From VGBO01 sp964453335 (GTDB taxonomy: Bacteria > Actinomycetota > Acidimicrobiia > Acidimicrobiales > CAIXPF01): DNA of 64,000 nucleotides. Below, one piece after another: positions 7,383 through 16,855 of this stretch. Where the stretch lies: positions 1 to 64,000 of the forward strand of contig CAYVOK010000013.1 of NCBI GenBank assembly GCA_964453335.1, read 5' to 3'. Both the position numbers and the translations under genes were made by a program. The stretch's first letter is position 1. The number at the start of each line of letters is the position of its first letter. The notes beneath the pieces are model-generated. The model made no database searches. It worked only from the letters and a program-made list of their open reading frames with translations, and was not told the origin of the DNA.

Positions 7383-8774
7383 ATGCTCACGGGGGACCAG
7401 TACCGAGATTCGCTGCGCGACGGCCGCAAGACCTACTTCGACGGTCGGCTCATCACCGACATGCCGAACGAGCCCGTCATCAAGGACGCCGTCGACAACG
7501 TCGCTGCGACCTACGACCGGTTCTACGACCCGACGCCGGGTGCGACGAACCCGATGATGACGATCCCCGGCGACGTCGACGAACTGCGCGACCGCACGCT
7601 GTCGATGATGGACGCCGACATCGTCATGGCGACCACCTGGCAGTCGCTCATGACCCTCCTCACCGCGTCCGCGAAGGTCGCCGAGACCGGCAAGGACTAC
7701 GTCGAGCGGATCAAGGTCTACGTCGACGACGCCCGCCGCAACGACATCCGCATCACCGAGTGCATCACCGACGCGAAGGGTGACCGCGGCCTCGCACCCG
7801 GCAAGCAGCCCGACCCCGACGTGTACACCCACGTCGTCGACCGCACCCGTGACGGTGTCGTCGTCCGCGGCGCCAAGCTCCACATCACCGGCGCCAGCTT
7901 CGGCCACGACCTGATGGTCATGCCGACGAAGAACATGAAGCCCGGCGAGGAGGAGTTCGCGATCGCGTGCGCGATCCCGGTCAACGCCCCCGGCGTGAAG
8001 ATCGTGAACACCACGTACGCACCTCGCCACCCCGACGCACGCCACTTCCCGCACACCCACGGCCATCACATGCCCGACGGGTTCGTGATCTTCGACGACG
8101 TGTTCGTCCCCTACGAGCGGGTCTTCCTCGACGGCGAGACCGCATACGCCGCCGTGTTCGCCCACTCCCTCGGCCTGTGGGAGCGCCTCGGCGGCCTCAC
8201 CGCGATGGCCGACCAGGCCGACATGCTCGTCGGCTTCGCCCAGCTCATCTCCGAGGCGAACGGCCTGTCACGCGAGGCGCACATCCGGGAGAAGATCTCC
8301 GAGATGATCATCCACGCGACGCTCGTGCGCGCCGCGCTCGACGCCGCCATCGCCAACAGCGAGGTCACGCCGGAAGGCTCCGCGTTCCCGAACGAGCTGT
8401 ACACCAACGCCGGCAAGTACCACGGCGCTGCGCAGTACAACCTCATGGTCCGCCACCTCCACGACATCGCAGGTGGCGCCGTGCTCACCACGCCGACAAT
8501 CGCGGACTTCGAGAACCCTGACGTCGGCGACCTGATCCGCAAGTACATGAAGACCACCCAGGACACCGACGGCGAGTACCGCGCCCGCCTGTTCCACGCG
8601 ATCCGCGATCTCACCGCCGACAGCTACGGCGGGTGGCACGCGGTCACGAACATCCAGTCCGGCGGTGGCCTGTACGCCCAGCGGATCGTGACCCGCAAGC
8701 ACTACGACCTCGACCGGGCGAAGCAGATCGCGCTCGACGCGGCCGGGATGGGCAGCGGCACCCGCCACATGTGA
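7383..8774 (+). CDS. HpaB/4-hydroxybutyryl-CoA dehydratase family flavoprotein
   Basis: 463 residues of the 4-hydroxyphenylacetate 3-hydroxylase (HpaB) superfamily, which has an acyl-CoA-dehydrogenase-like fold and uses FAD. Motifs: TECITDAKGDRG, VRGAKLHITGASFGHDLMV and the C-terminal block HDIAGGAVLTTPTIADFENP, which looks closer to 4-hydroxybutyryl-CoA dehydratase/vinylacetyl-CoA isomerase than to HpaB. The true dehydratase holds a [4Fe-4S] cluster with three Cys and one His; here only two Cys exist in the whole protein (in RITECIT and AIACAIP), so the cluster is very unlikely. A flavin monooxygenase or cluster-free isomerase is the better guess. No flavin reductase gene lies nearby. Confidence 0.8.
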   Translation: MLTGDQYRDSLRDGRKTYFDGRLITDMPNEPVIKDAVDNVAATYDRFYDPTPGATNPMMTIPGDVDELRDRTLSMMDADIVMATTWQSLMTLLTASAKVAETGKDYVERIKVYVDDARRNDIRITECITDAKGDRGLAPGKQPDPDVYTHVVDRTRDGVVVRGAKLHITGASFGHDLMVMPTKNMKPGEEEFAIACAIPVNAPGVKIVNTTYAPRHPDARHFPHTHGHHMPDGFVIFDDVFVPYERVFLDGETAYAAVFAHSLGLWERLGGLTAMADQADMLVGFAQLISEANGLSREAHIREKISEMIIHATLVRAALDAAIANSEVTPEGSAFPNELYTNAGKYHGAAQYNLMVRHLHDIAGGAVLTTPTIADFENPDVGDLIRKYMKTTQDTDGEYRARLFHAIRDLTADSYGGWHAVTNIQSGGGLYAQRIVTRKHYDLDRAKQIALDAAGMGSGTRHM

Positions 8775-8786
8775 CCGGGCCGGCGC

Positions 8787-10268
8787 TCACCCGCAACGGG
8801 TCGACGCCGGGAACGCAGCGGACAACAGGTACGCGTCCACCGCCGCTCGCACGCACGTCGACGAGAAGTACGACGTGTGGCCCTCCGCGTCGTTCGTGAG
8901 CACGACGGCGTTCCCGATCGCACCGGCCATCGACTGCGCCCACGCGTACGGCGTCGCCGGGTCACCCGTCGTCCCGACGACCAGCACCGGGGTCGTCGCC
9001 GCGCCACCGGGGTTCCGCACCGGGTCCGACGACGGCGGCCAACCCACACAGTCGGTGAACGCCCCCGCCCCGAGCGGCCCGAAGCGCGGCAGGCGCGCAG
9101 CGAGCGCGATCCCGCGGTCGAGCGCGTCGTCGATCGTCGGGCGTTCCGCGTCGTCCGCACAGTTCACGGCGACGTTCGCCTCCAGCGTGTTCTCGTAGGT
9201 GCCGTCGTTCCGCCGGTCGACGAGCGAATCGGCGAGCCACTGCAACAGCGACCCCTCGCCCTCCGCCGCACGGGCGAGCGCCCGACCGACGAGCGGCCAA
9301 CCGTCCTCGCCGTACAGCCCGGCGATCACCCCGAGGTACAGCTCACCGGGTGTCACCACCCGCACGCTGTCGACGATGGGGATCGGCCCGTCCACCCGCA
9401 GGCGTTCCTCCACCCGCCGGAACGTGCGCTCGGCGCCACCCGTCCGACTCGCCGAACACTCGTCGGTGTCGTCGCACCACGCTGCGAACGCGTCGAACGC
9501 CGCCTCGAAGCCGAGGTACTGCTCGGCGACGCTGCGACTCACCGACGTCGTCGGGAGATCGGCACCGTCGAGCGCCATCGCCCGGTACCGGTCGGGGAAG
9601 AGCGCGGCGTACGCCGTCCCGATCCGGGTGCCGTAGGAGAACCCGAGGTAGGTGAGCTGCTCCTCGCCGAGCGCCTCCCGCAGCAGGTCGAGGTCGCGGG
9701 CCACGTCGTTCGTGCCGACATGGTCGAGCAATGCCCGGTTCGCGTCGACGCACGCCGTCCGGTCCGCGACGATCGCCGCGGCGTACCCGACCCGGTCGAG
9801 CCCACCCGGACCGAACGTGTCGATCTCGTCGTCGTACCCGTCGGGCACGCAACGGATCGCCGGTTCGCTCCCCCGCACCCCACGCGGGTCGAACCCGACG
9901 AGGTCGAACCGCTCGTTCAGTTCGGCGATCCCCTCGGTGCCCGCGATCGACCGGACGAGATCGACACCCGAACCACCCGGCCCGCCCGGGTTCAGCACCA
10001 CCGCACCGACCCGCCCGACGCTCGTCGCCCGGGCCCGGATCACCGGCAGCGCGAACGTGCGGCCGTCGTCCGGACGATCGTGGTCGAAGGGCACGACGAG
10101 GGTGGCGCAGTCGAGCCCGTCACCGCAGTCGGACCACTCGAGAAACCCGACGTCGACGGCGACCCGGGCGACGCCACCGTCGGTCCGAGCAGCCGGGACA
10201 CATGCCGCCCCGACCGCCGCCAGAAGCAGGAGCGCACCTCCGACCAGCCACCGCCGAGCACCGCGCAC
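8787..10268 (-). CDS. Secreted TAP-like serine peptidase (alpha/beta hydrolase), lipoprotein
   Basis: 493 residues from GTG 10268, chosen because it leads directly into the signal GARRWLVGGALLLLAAVGAAC and follows a -10-like CATACT by 6 nt. The Cys is a lipobox site. The hydrolase domain shows the oxyanion block VLNPGGPGGSGVD, FDPRGVRGSEP, nucleophile Ser in TYLGFSYGTRIGTAY, and the C-terminal TAP-like segment with the acid and base in VVGTTGDPATPY and NDAEGHTSY. Relatives are tripeptidyl aminopeptidases and mycobacterial SlpD/CaeA-type hydrolases, which act outside the membrane on peptides or esters. Confidence 0.88.
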   Translation of the reverse strand: MRGARRWLVGGALLLLAAVGAACVPAARTDGGVARVAVDVGFLEWSDCGDGLDCATLVVPFDHDRPDDGRTFALPVIRARATSVGRVGAVVLNPGGPGGSGVDLVRSIAGTEGIAELNERFDLVGFDPRGVRGSEPAIRCVPDGYDDEIDTFGPGGLDRVGYAAAIVADRTACVDANRALLDHVGTNDVARDLDLLREALGEEQLTYLGFSYGTRIGTAYAALFPDRYRAMALDGADLPTTSVSRSVAEQYLGFEAAFDAFAAWCDDTDECSASRTGGAERTFRRVEERLRVDGPIPIVDSVRVVTPGELYLGVIAGLYGEDGWPLVGRALARAAEGEGSLLQWLADSLVDRRNDGTYENTLEANVAVNCADDAERPTIDDALDRGIALAARLPRFGPLGAGAFTDCVGWPPSSDPVRNPGGAATTPVLVVGTTGDPATPYAWAQSMAGAIGNAVVLTNDAEGHTSYFSSTCVRAAVDAYLLSAAFPASTRCG

Positions 10269-10274
10269 CCCGTC

Positions 10275-10280
10275 AGTATG
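10275..10280 (-). promoter_or_regulatory. -10 element, leaderless promoter
   Basis: CATACT on the minus strand ends 6 nt before GTG 10268. Confidence 0.4.
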
Positions 10281-10320
10281 GCCGCCGACCCGACGTGCGG
10301 CGGACGCCGGGGAGGGCGGA

Positions 10321-10326
10321 TAGGGT
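10321..10326 (+). promoter_or_regulatory. -10 element, leaderless promoter
   Basis: TAGGGT ends 6 nt before ATG 10333. Confidence 0.55.
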
Positions 10327-10332
10327 GCCCGC

Positions 10333-11970
10333 ATGCACGGTGGTCAGATCGCAGCGAAGGCACTCAAGGCAGCAGGCGTCGAATGCGTCTTCACCCTCTC
10401 GGGTGGGCACGTCATGGCCATCTACGACGGGTGCATCGACGAGGGCATCCAGGTCATCGACGTCCGCCACGAACAGGCGGCCGTCCACGCAGCCGACGCC
10501 TGGGCACGACTCAACCCCGGCAAGGTCGGCGTCGCCATCCTCACCGCCGGACCGGGCGCCACCGACGGTGTCACCGGCATCGCGAACGCCTGGCGGGCGA
10601 ACAGCCCGATCCTCGTCTTCGGTGGGCAGGGCCCGTTCAACAACCTGCGCCGCGGGTCGCTGCAGGAGATGGACCACATCTCCCTCATGCGCCCCATCAC
10701 CAAGTGGGTCGACGCCTGCTACGAGACCCGGCGTATCGCCGAGTACGTCGAACAGGGCATCCGCTACGCGCTGTCCGGCATCCCCGGCCCGTCGTACCTC
10801 GAGATCCCCATCGACATCCTCTCGGCGTCCGTGCCCGACGAGAAGGTGTTCATCCCGCCGTTCCGCGACTACCGGGTGAAGCACGCCGCACCGAAGGCGA
10901 ACGTCGAGAAGGCCGTCGAACTGCTGTCGACGGCGACCCACCCCATCGTCATGGCCGGCACCGCGCTGAAGTGGTCCGAAGGCGCCGAACAGCTGCGGGC
11001 ATTCGTCGAGGCGACGAACATCCCCTGCTACGCCAACGGCATGGGCCGCGGCATGCTCGCCATGGACCACCCGCAGTTCTTCAACCGCACGCGCGGGGCC
11101 GCGCTCGCCCAGGCCGACTGCGTGCTCCTCGCCGGCACTGTGCTCGACTTCCGGATGAAGTTCGGCCGGTCGATCCCCGACAACGCGAAGATCATCCAGC
11201 TCGACCTCGACGAGACGCTCATCGGTCAGAACCGGGCCGCCGACATCGGGCTCGTCGGCAACCTCGGCGCCAACCTCGCCGCCATGCTCGACACGATGAA
11301 GGCCACCAACAGCGTGCCCGACTGGTCGGGCTACAGCGCCCAGCTCCGCCAGAAGGAGAACGAGCTCGAGGAAGCGCTTCGCGCCGAGCTCAACTCCGAC
11401 GAGGTCCCGATCGACCCGCTGCGCCTCTGCCGTGAGATCGCCGACATGATCGACGACGAGATGATCGTCATCGGCGACGGCGGCGACATCGTCGCCCAGG
11501 CGTCCAAGGTCGTGAAGGTCCCGAAGAACGGTGCGTGGATGGACCCGGGCCCGCTCGGCACCCTCGGCGTCGGCATGCCGTTCGCGCTCGCCGCACAGCT
11601 CGCGAACCCCGACCGGCGCGTCGTCATCATCTACGGCGACGGCAGCTTCGGCCTCAACGGGTTCGAGTTCGACACCGCCGTGCGGTTCAACCTGCCGATC
11701 GTCGGCATCGTCGGCAACGACGGCGCCTGGGGGCAGATGCTGCGACCGCAGTCGACGACCTACGGCAACGAGCGCATCATCGCGACGAAGCTGAACTTCA
11801 CCCGCTACGACAAGGTCGTCGAGGCACTCGGCGGGCACGGCGAACACGTCACCGAACCCGACCAGATCCGCCCCGCGATCGAGCGCGCCCTCGCCTCCGG
11901 CAAGCCGGCGCTCGTCAACGTGGAGATGCGCCAGGACATCGGCGCCATGAAGGGCTCCACCTACGTGTGA
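10333..11970 (+). CDS. Thiamine-diphosphate enzyme (acetolactate synthase/2-hydroxyacyl-CoA lyase type)
   Basis: 545 residues with all three ThDP-family domains. The N-terminal PYR domain holds the activating Glu in VIDVRHEQAAVHAADAWAR (near residue 47). The middle domain follows, and the C-terminal PP domain carries the Mg/ThDP motif IIYGDGSFGLNGFEFDTAVR ... NDGAWG. The family includes acetolactate synthase, oxalyl-CoA decarboxylase and 2-hydroxyacyl-CoA lyase. No small regulatory subunit (IlvH), ilvC or formyl-CoA transferase lies nearby, so a degradative lyase is favoured over isoleucine/valine synthesis, but this is not decided. It is transcribed alone, divergent from the TAP-like peptidase. 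Confidence 0.85.
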   Translation: MHGGQIAAKALKAAGVECVFTLSGGHVMAIYDGCIDEGIQVIDVRHEQAAVHAADAWARLNPGKVGVAILTAGPGATDGVTGIANAWRANSPILVFGGQGPFNNLRRGSLQEMDHISLMRPITKWVDACYETRRIAEYVEQGIRYALSGIPGPSYLEIPIDILSASVPDEKVFIPPFRDYRVKHAAPKANVEKAVELLSTATHPIVMAGTALKWSEGAEQLRAFVEATNIPCYANGMGRGMLAMDHPQFFNRTRGAALAQADCVLLAGTVLDFRMKFGRSIPDNAKIIQLDLDETLIGQNRAADIGLVGNLGANLAAMLDTMKATNSVPDWSGYSAQLRQKENELEEALRAELNSDEVPIDPLRLCREIADMIDDEMIVIGDGGDIVAQASKVVKVPKNGAWMDPGPLGTLGVGMPFALAAQLANPDRRVVIIYGDGSFGLNGFEFDTAVRFNLPIVGIVGNDGAWGQMLRPQSTTYGNERIIATKLNFTRYDKVVEALGGHGEHVTEPDQIRPAIERALASGKPALVNVEMRQDIGAMKGSTYV

Positions 11971-11988
11971 GCCGGGCCGTCCGGTCGT

Positions 11989-12462
11989 TCAGCCCTTCGG
12001 GGCGACGATCGTGCACGTCCCCTGTGCGAGCGCGACCAAGCGGGTCGTCTCTGCCGTCGCGTCCGGCTTCGTGAACGTGTTGGTCACCTCGACGCGCACC
12101 ACCGCGAGCCGCGCCGACAGCGACACGATCTCCGCCTCGGCACGCACCACGCCGGACGACACCGGCGCAACGAGGTTCACCTTGAACTCCGTCGTCGCCG
12201 CCCACGACTTCGGGGGCATCACCGGGTACATGACCACACCGAGCACGTGGTCGACGAGCGCCGTCACGCACCCGCCGTGGATGTTGCCGATCATCGTGAC
12301 GATCTCGTCGGTCACCGGGAACGACGCCACCAACCGGCCCGGCTCGAACGTCTCGAGTCGGATCCCGAGGTAGCCGTCGATCCCCTTCGCCGACGGGCTC
12401 CGCTCCATCGCCTTGCGGGCCCAGTCCGCATCGAAACGCTCGAACGTCGGTCGCGTGCTCAT
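11989..12462 (-). CDS. PaaI-type hotdog acyl-CoA thioesterase
   Basis: 157 residues with a single hotdog fold. The central motif is IGNIHGGCVTALVDHVLGVV (the family's HGG-x(n)-D pattern supplying the oxyanion helix and catalytic acid), followed by TTEFKVNLVAPVSSGVV. Such enzymes hydrolyse acyl-CoA or aryl-CoA thioesters as dimers or tetramers. It has its own TACGGT -10 element 6 nt upstream and converges with the ThDP enzyme gene. Substrate unknown. Confidence 0.88.
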   Translation of the reverse strand: MSTRPTFERFDADWARKAMERSPSAKGIDGYLGIRLETFEPGRLVASFPVTDEIVTMIGNIHGGCVTALVDHVLGVVMYPVMPPKSWAATTEFKVNLVAPVSSGVVRAEAEIVSLSARLAVVRVEVTNTFTKPDATAETTRLVALAQGTCTIVAPKG

Positions 12463-12468
12463 GCCCGG

Positions 12469-12474
12469 ACCGTA
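12469..12474 (-). promoter_or_regulatory. -10 element, leaderless promoter
   Basis: TACGGT on the minus strand ends 6 nt before ATG 12462. Confidence 0.55.
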
Positions 12475-12479
12475 GCCCC

Positions 12480-13580
12480 TCAGGGTGCGACGACGCCGTG
12501 CACCGGCGGCACCCCGTCACGCTCCCCGGCGAGCAGCGCCACGAGCGACTCCGCCCCCGACAGATCGACCACCGAACGGGGCAGGTCGGCGAAGGGGAAC
12601 CGGTGCGACGCCAGCAGGTCGAACGCCGCCCGGTACGCAGTCACGTCGACGCCGAGCGCCCCGAGCAGGCGCAACTCCTTGTACACGAGATGGTCCGGGT
12701 CGAACCCGGGCGTCTGCCCCGCACCCGCACCACGGGTACCTGCGACCACGAACGTGCCCCCCGCCTTCGCGAGCCGCACCCCCTGCGCGAACGCCGCCGA
12801 CGCCTTCGCGGTCACATCGACCACCACGTCGGCGAGCACGCCCGTCTCGTTGCGCAACGCCCGCACCGGATCGGTCGTCGCGACGTCGATCGCAAGGTCG
12901 ACACCGAACGCCGGGGCGAGCGCCAACCGTTCGGCGTCACGCGGGCCGAGCCCCGTCATCGCCACGAACCCCGCACCCGCCGCTTTTGCCGCCGCAGCAG
13001 CCGCCAGACCACGGATCCCCGGGCCGAGCACCACCACCACGTCACCCGGCTGCGTGTCGGGCACCGTCACCGCCCACCGGATCCCCGCACCCAACGGGTT
13101 GAACACCGTCGCCAACGCCGGGTCGAGCCCGGCCGGCACCGGGAGGAGCTGCGCATCCGGGTGCAGGTACAGGTGCGTCGCGTACCCGCCCCACAACCCC
13201 GGCGCCTCCGCCGAGGGGATGAACCCGTAGAAGTGCCGGACCCCGTGCCGCACACAGCGCCGGTACGCACCCTCGAGACACGGCTCGCAGGTGCGACACG
13301 ACAGGAACACCTCGACCGCGACCCGGTCACCGACCCGCACGCCCCACCGTGCGGCGGCGTCTGCCCCGACCTGTTCGACCACACCGACGATCTCGTGGCC
13401 CGGCACGAACGGGCCGGGTGCGGTGATGTGCCCCGTGTACTGCTCGTGGTCGGTGCCGCACAGGCCACACGCCTCGATCCGCAACAACCCGTCGTCGTCA
13501 CCGATCTCGGGGAGCTCGAACGTGGTGCGCTCGAACCGACGGGGTTCGGTGAGCACGAGGCCGGTGCCGGTCGCTGCCAT
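12480..13580 (-). CDS. Zinc-dependent alcohol dehydrogenase (MDR family)
   Basis: 366 residues. The catalytic-zinc Cys sits in ACGLCGTDHEQYTG and the catalytic His-Glu in VPGHEIVGVVEQVG. The structural zinc site CRTCEPCLEGAYRRC is intact (four Cys). The Rossmann domain has VVVLGPGIRGLAAAAAAKAAG, with Pro-Gly-Ile where many MDR enzymes have Gly-x-Gly-x-x-Gly, so the nucleotide-binding turn is slightly unusual. It oxidises an alcohol or reduces an aldehyde with NAD(P). Leaderless promoter TAGCCT 6 nt upstream. Substrate not predictable. Confidence 0.92.
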   Translation of the reverse strand: MAATGTGLVLTEPRRFERTTFELPEIGDDDGLLRIEACGLCGTDHEQYTGHITAPGPFVPGHEIVGVVEQVGADAAARWGVRVGDRVAVEVFLSCRTCEPCLEGAYRRCVRHGVRHFYGFIPSAEAPGLWGGYATHLYLHPDAQLLPVPAGLDPALATVFNPLGAGIRWAVTVPDTQPGDVVVVLGPGIRGLAAAAAAKAAGAGFVAMTGLGPRDAERLALAPAFGVDLAIDVATTDPVRALRNETGVLADVVVDVTAKASAAFAQGVRLAKAGGTFVVAGTRGAGAGQTPGFDPDHLVYKELRLLGALGVDVTAYRAAFDLLASHRFPFADLPRSVVDLSGAESLVALLAGERDGVPPVHGVVAP

Positions 13581-13586
13581 GCGCGC

Positions 13587-13592
13587 AGGCTA
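13587..13592 (-). promoter_or_regulatory. -10 element, leaderless promoter
   Basis: TAGCCT on the minus strand ends 6 nt before ATG 13580. Confidence 0.55.
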
Positions 13593-13612
13593 CGACAGGC
13601 GCACGAAGAGGA

Positions 13613-14467
<855 letters not shown>

Positions 14468-14528
14468 CGGCGGACAGTCTGCCGTCACAACCGGGCCGAG
14501 CACGAACTCCGCCGCCCCACGTGGCAGC

Positions 14529-14933
14529 ATGTCGCCCGTGGCGGACCAGCACGACGACGGGGACCACCATCTGCGGGAGCGCCTGACCGAGGCGGCGATC
14601 GAGGCCGAACTCGAGACCGGCGAACGCGAACCGACCTACGAACGGGCGCGCGCCCACGTCGCCGTCCGCGTCGGACGGATGACCGTCGGCACGCTCGTGC
14701 TCGTCGCCGGCCTCGTGATGCTCGTGCTGCCCGGCCCGGGCTGGCTCGCCATCGCCGCCGGCCTCGCCGTGCTCGCACGCGACGTCGCGTGGGCCGACCG
14801 GGCCCTCCGCTACGTGCGACGCAAGGTCCCCGGCGTCCCCGAGGACGGCCGGGTGCCCCGCTCCGCGATCGTCACCATGGTCGTGGTCGGCGCGGCGTTC
14901 ACCGCCGCGTCGCTGTGGGTCGGGCTGCGCTGA
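14529..14933 (+). CDS. PGPGW-family small membrane protein
   Basis: 134 residues. A charged N-terminal half (residues 1-50) is followed by a hydrophobic pair with the hallmark LVLPGPGWLAIAAGLAVLARDV (residues ~70-95), where the PGPGW turn links two short membrane segments. A third membrane segment is at the C-terminus (VTMVVVGAAFTAASLWVGL). The family is common in actinobacteria with no known function. ATG 14529 is the first start clear of the divergent purU; GTG 14538 is an alternative. Confidence 0.82.
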   Translation: MSPVADQHDDGDHHLRERLTEAAIEAELETGEREPTYERARAHVAVRVGRMTVGTLVLVAGLVMLVLPGPGWLAIAAGLAVLARDVAWADRALRYVRRKVPGVPEDGRVPRSAIVTMVVVGAAFTAASLWVGLR

Positions 14934-14960
14934 CGGGCACCGCAGCCCGACCCCACGACA

Positions 14961-16235
14961 TCACGGCCGCATGAACACCTGCGGATCGCCGCCCTGACCC
15001 ATCCCCGGGGCGTTGATCTTGAAGTCCGGGTCGTACTTCAGGATCTCGCGCCGGGCGATCGTCATCTTGTGCACCTCGTCCGGGCCGTCCGCGATGCGCA
15101 GCGTCCGCTGGTGCGCCCACATGTGGGCGAGCGGGAAGTACTGCGACACGCCACCGGCACCGTGCACCTGGATCGCACGGTCGATCACCTTGAGGGTGAT
15201 GTTCGGGATCGCGACCTTGATGCCGGAGATCTCCGTCGCCGCAGCCTTGTTCCCGATGGTGTCCATCAGGTGGGCGCAACGCAGCACGTACTCACGGGCC
15301 ATGTCGATCTCGATGCGCGACTCGGCGATCCAGTCCTGGATCACACCCTTGTGCGCAACGAGCGAACCGAACGTCGAACGCTCGAGCGACCGCTGCACCA
15401 TGTAGCTGAGCGCACGCTCGGCGACACCGATCGACCGCATGCAGTGGTGGATCCGGCCCGGGCCGAGACGGGCCTGCGAGATCGCGAACCCGCCGCCCTC
15501 CTCACCGAGGAGATGGTCGAGCGGGATGCGCACGTTCTCGTAGATGACCTCGGGGTGGCCGCCGCGGTCCTCGTAACCGAAGACGTGCGGGTCCATGCCG
15601 AAGCTGATGCCGGGCGTGTCCTTCGGGACGACGACCATCGACTGCTGGCGGTGACGGGGAGCGTTCGGGTCGGTCTTGCCCATCGCGATGAGGACCTTGC
15701 ACCGGTCCGCCAGCGCACCCGAGCTGTACCACTTGCGCCCGTTCAGCACGTACATGTCACCGTCGCGCTCGATGCGCAGCGAGATGTTCGTCGCATCCGA
15801 CGACGCGACAGCCGGCTCCGTCATCGAGAACGCGGAGCGGATCTCACCCTCGAGCAGCGGCGACAGCCAGCGCTCACGCACCGCCTCGGTCGCATAGAGG
15901 TTCAGGATCTCCATGTTGCCCGTGTCGGGGGCGGCGCAGTTCAGCACCTCCGACGCGAACGTCACCTTGCCGAGCTGCTCCGAGATCGGTGCGTAGTCGA
16001 GGTTCGACAGCTTCCGGCCCGGCGCGTCGGGGTGGAGGTGCGGCAGGAACAGGTTCCACAGGTTCCGCTCGCGGGCGGCAGCCTTCAGCTTGTCGAGGAT
16101 CGGCGGATACCCGTGCGGCGCGACCTCGGCGAGCTGCTCGTGGTACTCCTCCTCCGCCGGGTAGATGTAGTCGTCCATGAAGGACTTGACCTGCTCCTGC
16201 AGCGCCAAGCCCTCATCGGTGAATTCGTACGGCAC
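14961..16235 (-). CDS. Acyl-CoA dehydrogenase
   Basis: 424 residues of the FAD-dependent acyl-CoA dehydrogenase family, giving trans-2-enoyl-CoA. FAD and substrate motifs: AFSMTEPAVASSDATNIS, NGRKWYSSGAL, RIHHCMRSIGVAERAL and the C-terminal IQVHGAGGVSQYFPLAHMW. The length and the ...GPDEVHKMTIARREIL ending match the long actinobacterial FadE/ACAD10-11-like subgroup. GTG 16235 was chosen because it follows GGGGGTT and starts directly at PYEFTDEGLALQEQV. It is last in a minus-strand run but lies 80 nt after sixA, with a palindrome in the gap, so it may have its own promoter. Confidence 0.93.
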   Translation of the reverse strand: MPYEFTDEGLALQEQVKSFMDDYIYPAEEEYHEQLAEVAPHGYPPILDKLKAAARERNLWNLFLPHLHPDAPGRKLSNLDYAPISEQLGKVTFASEVLNCAAPDTGNMEILNLYATEAVRERWLSPLLEGEIRSAFSMTEPAVASSDATNISLRIERDGDMYVLNGRKWYSSGALADRCKVLIAMGKTDPNAPRHRQQSMVVVPKDTPGISFGMDPHVFGYEDRGGHPEVIYENVRIPLDHLLGEEGGGFAISQARLGPGRIHHCMRSIGVAERALSYMVQRSLERSTFGSLVAHKGVIQDWIAESRIEIDMAREYVLRCAHLMDTIGNKAAATEISGIKVAIPNITLKVIDRAIQVHGAGGVSQYFPLAHMWAHQRTLRIADGPDEVHKMTIARREILKYDPDFKINAPGMGQGGDPQVFMRP

Positions 16236-16251
16236 CTCGGAACCCCCTGTG

Positions 16252-16261
16252 CGACCGGTCG
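16252..16261. promoter_or_regulatory. Palindrome upstream of acyl-CoA dehydrogenase
   Basis: CGACCGGTCG, a perfect 10-bp palindrome 17 nt before the GTG start. It resembles short TetR-type operator cores, but no cognate regulator is adjacent. Confidence 0.3.
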
Positions 16262-16315
16262 GTACGTCGGCGCATTCTTGCAGAACGATCGCCGTCCGGC
16301 GACCGCCGAAGGTCC

Positions 16316-16855
16316 TCAGTGCGCGGTATCGGTGAACGCCGCCAGCAGGCGCGGCGACACCAGCAGTCGCAGGCACGCCGCGCCCGGCCGACCCGCCGGT
16401 TCGAGCCACACGAGCCCCGCCGTCGGCAGACGCACCTCGGCACCGCACAGTCGGCCGATCGCCCGCACGAGCCCCGGTTCGTGCCCGACGACGAGCAACC
16501 GTCCGTCGGCCGGCAACGCAGCGAGCGCCTCCGCCGCCGGACCGAGCACGTCGTCGTCGTAGACCCGACCGTCGAAGCGCACCGGCGGGGCGCCGAGTCC
16601 CGGCACCGAGGCCGCCGCACCGGCGAGCACCCCGGAGCAGGTGTCCATCGCACGCCGGGCGGTGGAGCACACCACCTGGTCGGGAAGCAGACCGTTGCGG
16701 GCGAGGAACCGCCCGACGAGCTCGGCCGCACGCACCCCGCGCGGGGCGAGGGGGCGGTCGTGGTCGTCGACCCCGTCGGGCCAGGACGACTTCGCGTGGC
16801 GCAGAAGCAGCAGCGCCTGTCGCGGACCCTCCGCCTCGTCGAACGCGTCGGTCAC
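16316..16855 (-). CDS. SixA-like histidine phosphatase
   Basis: 179 residues. The histidine phosphatase signature ALLLLRHAKSSWPDGVDDHDRPL (phospho-accepting His in RHA) is followed by DRPLAPRG and the second catalytic His in VVGHEPGLVRAIG. The compact single domain resembles SixA, which dephosphorylates phosphohistidine proteins, rather than phosphoglycerate mutase. GTG start overlapping the upstream CoA-binding gene as GTGA, so it is translationally coupled. Confidence 0.88.
   Translation of the reverse strand: MTDAFDEAEGPRQALLLLRHAKSSWPDGVDDHDRPLAPRGVRAAELVGRFLARNGLLPDQVVCSTARRAMDTCSGVLAGAAASVPGLGAPPVRFDGRVYDDDVLGPAAEALAALPADGRLLVVGHEPGLVRAIGRLCGAEVRLPTAGLVWLEPAGRPGAACLRLLVSPRLLAAFTDTAH

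Noticed and set aside
7383..8774. 4-hydroxybutyryl-CoA dehydratase
   Set aside because: Only two Cys in the whole protein, so the required [4Fe-4S] ligands are missing.
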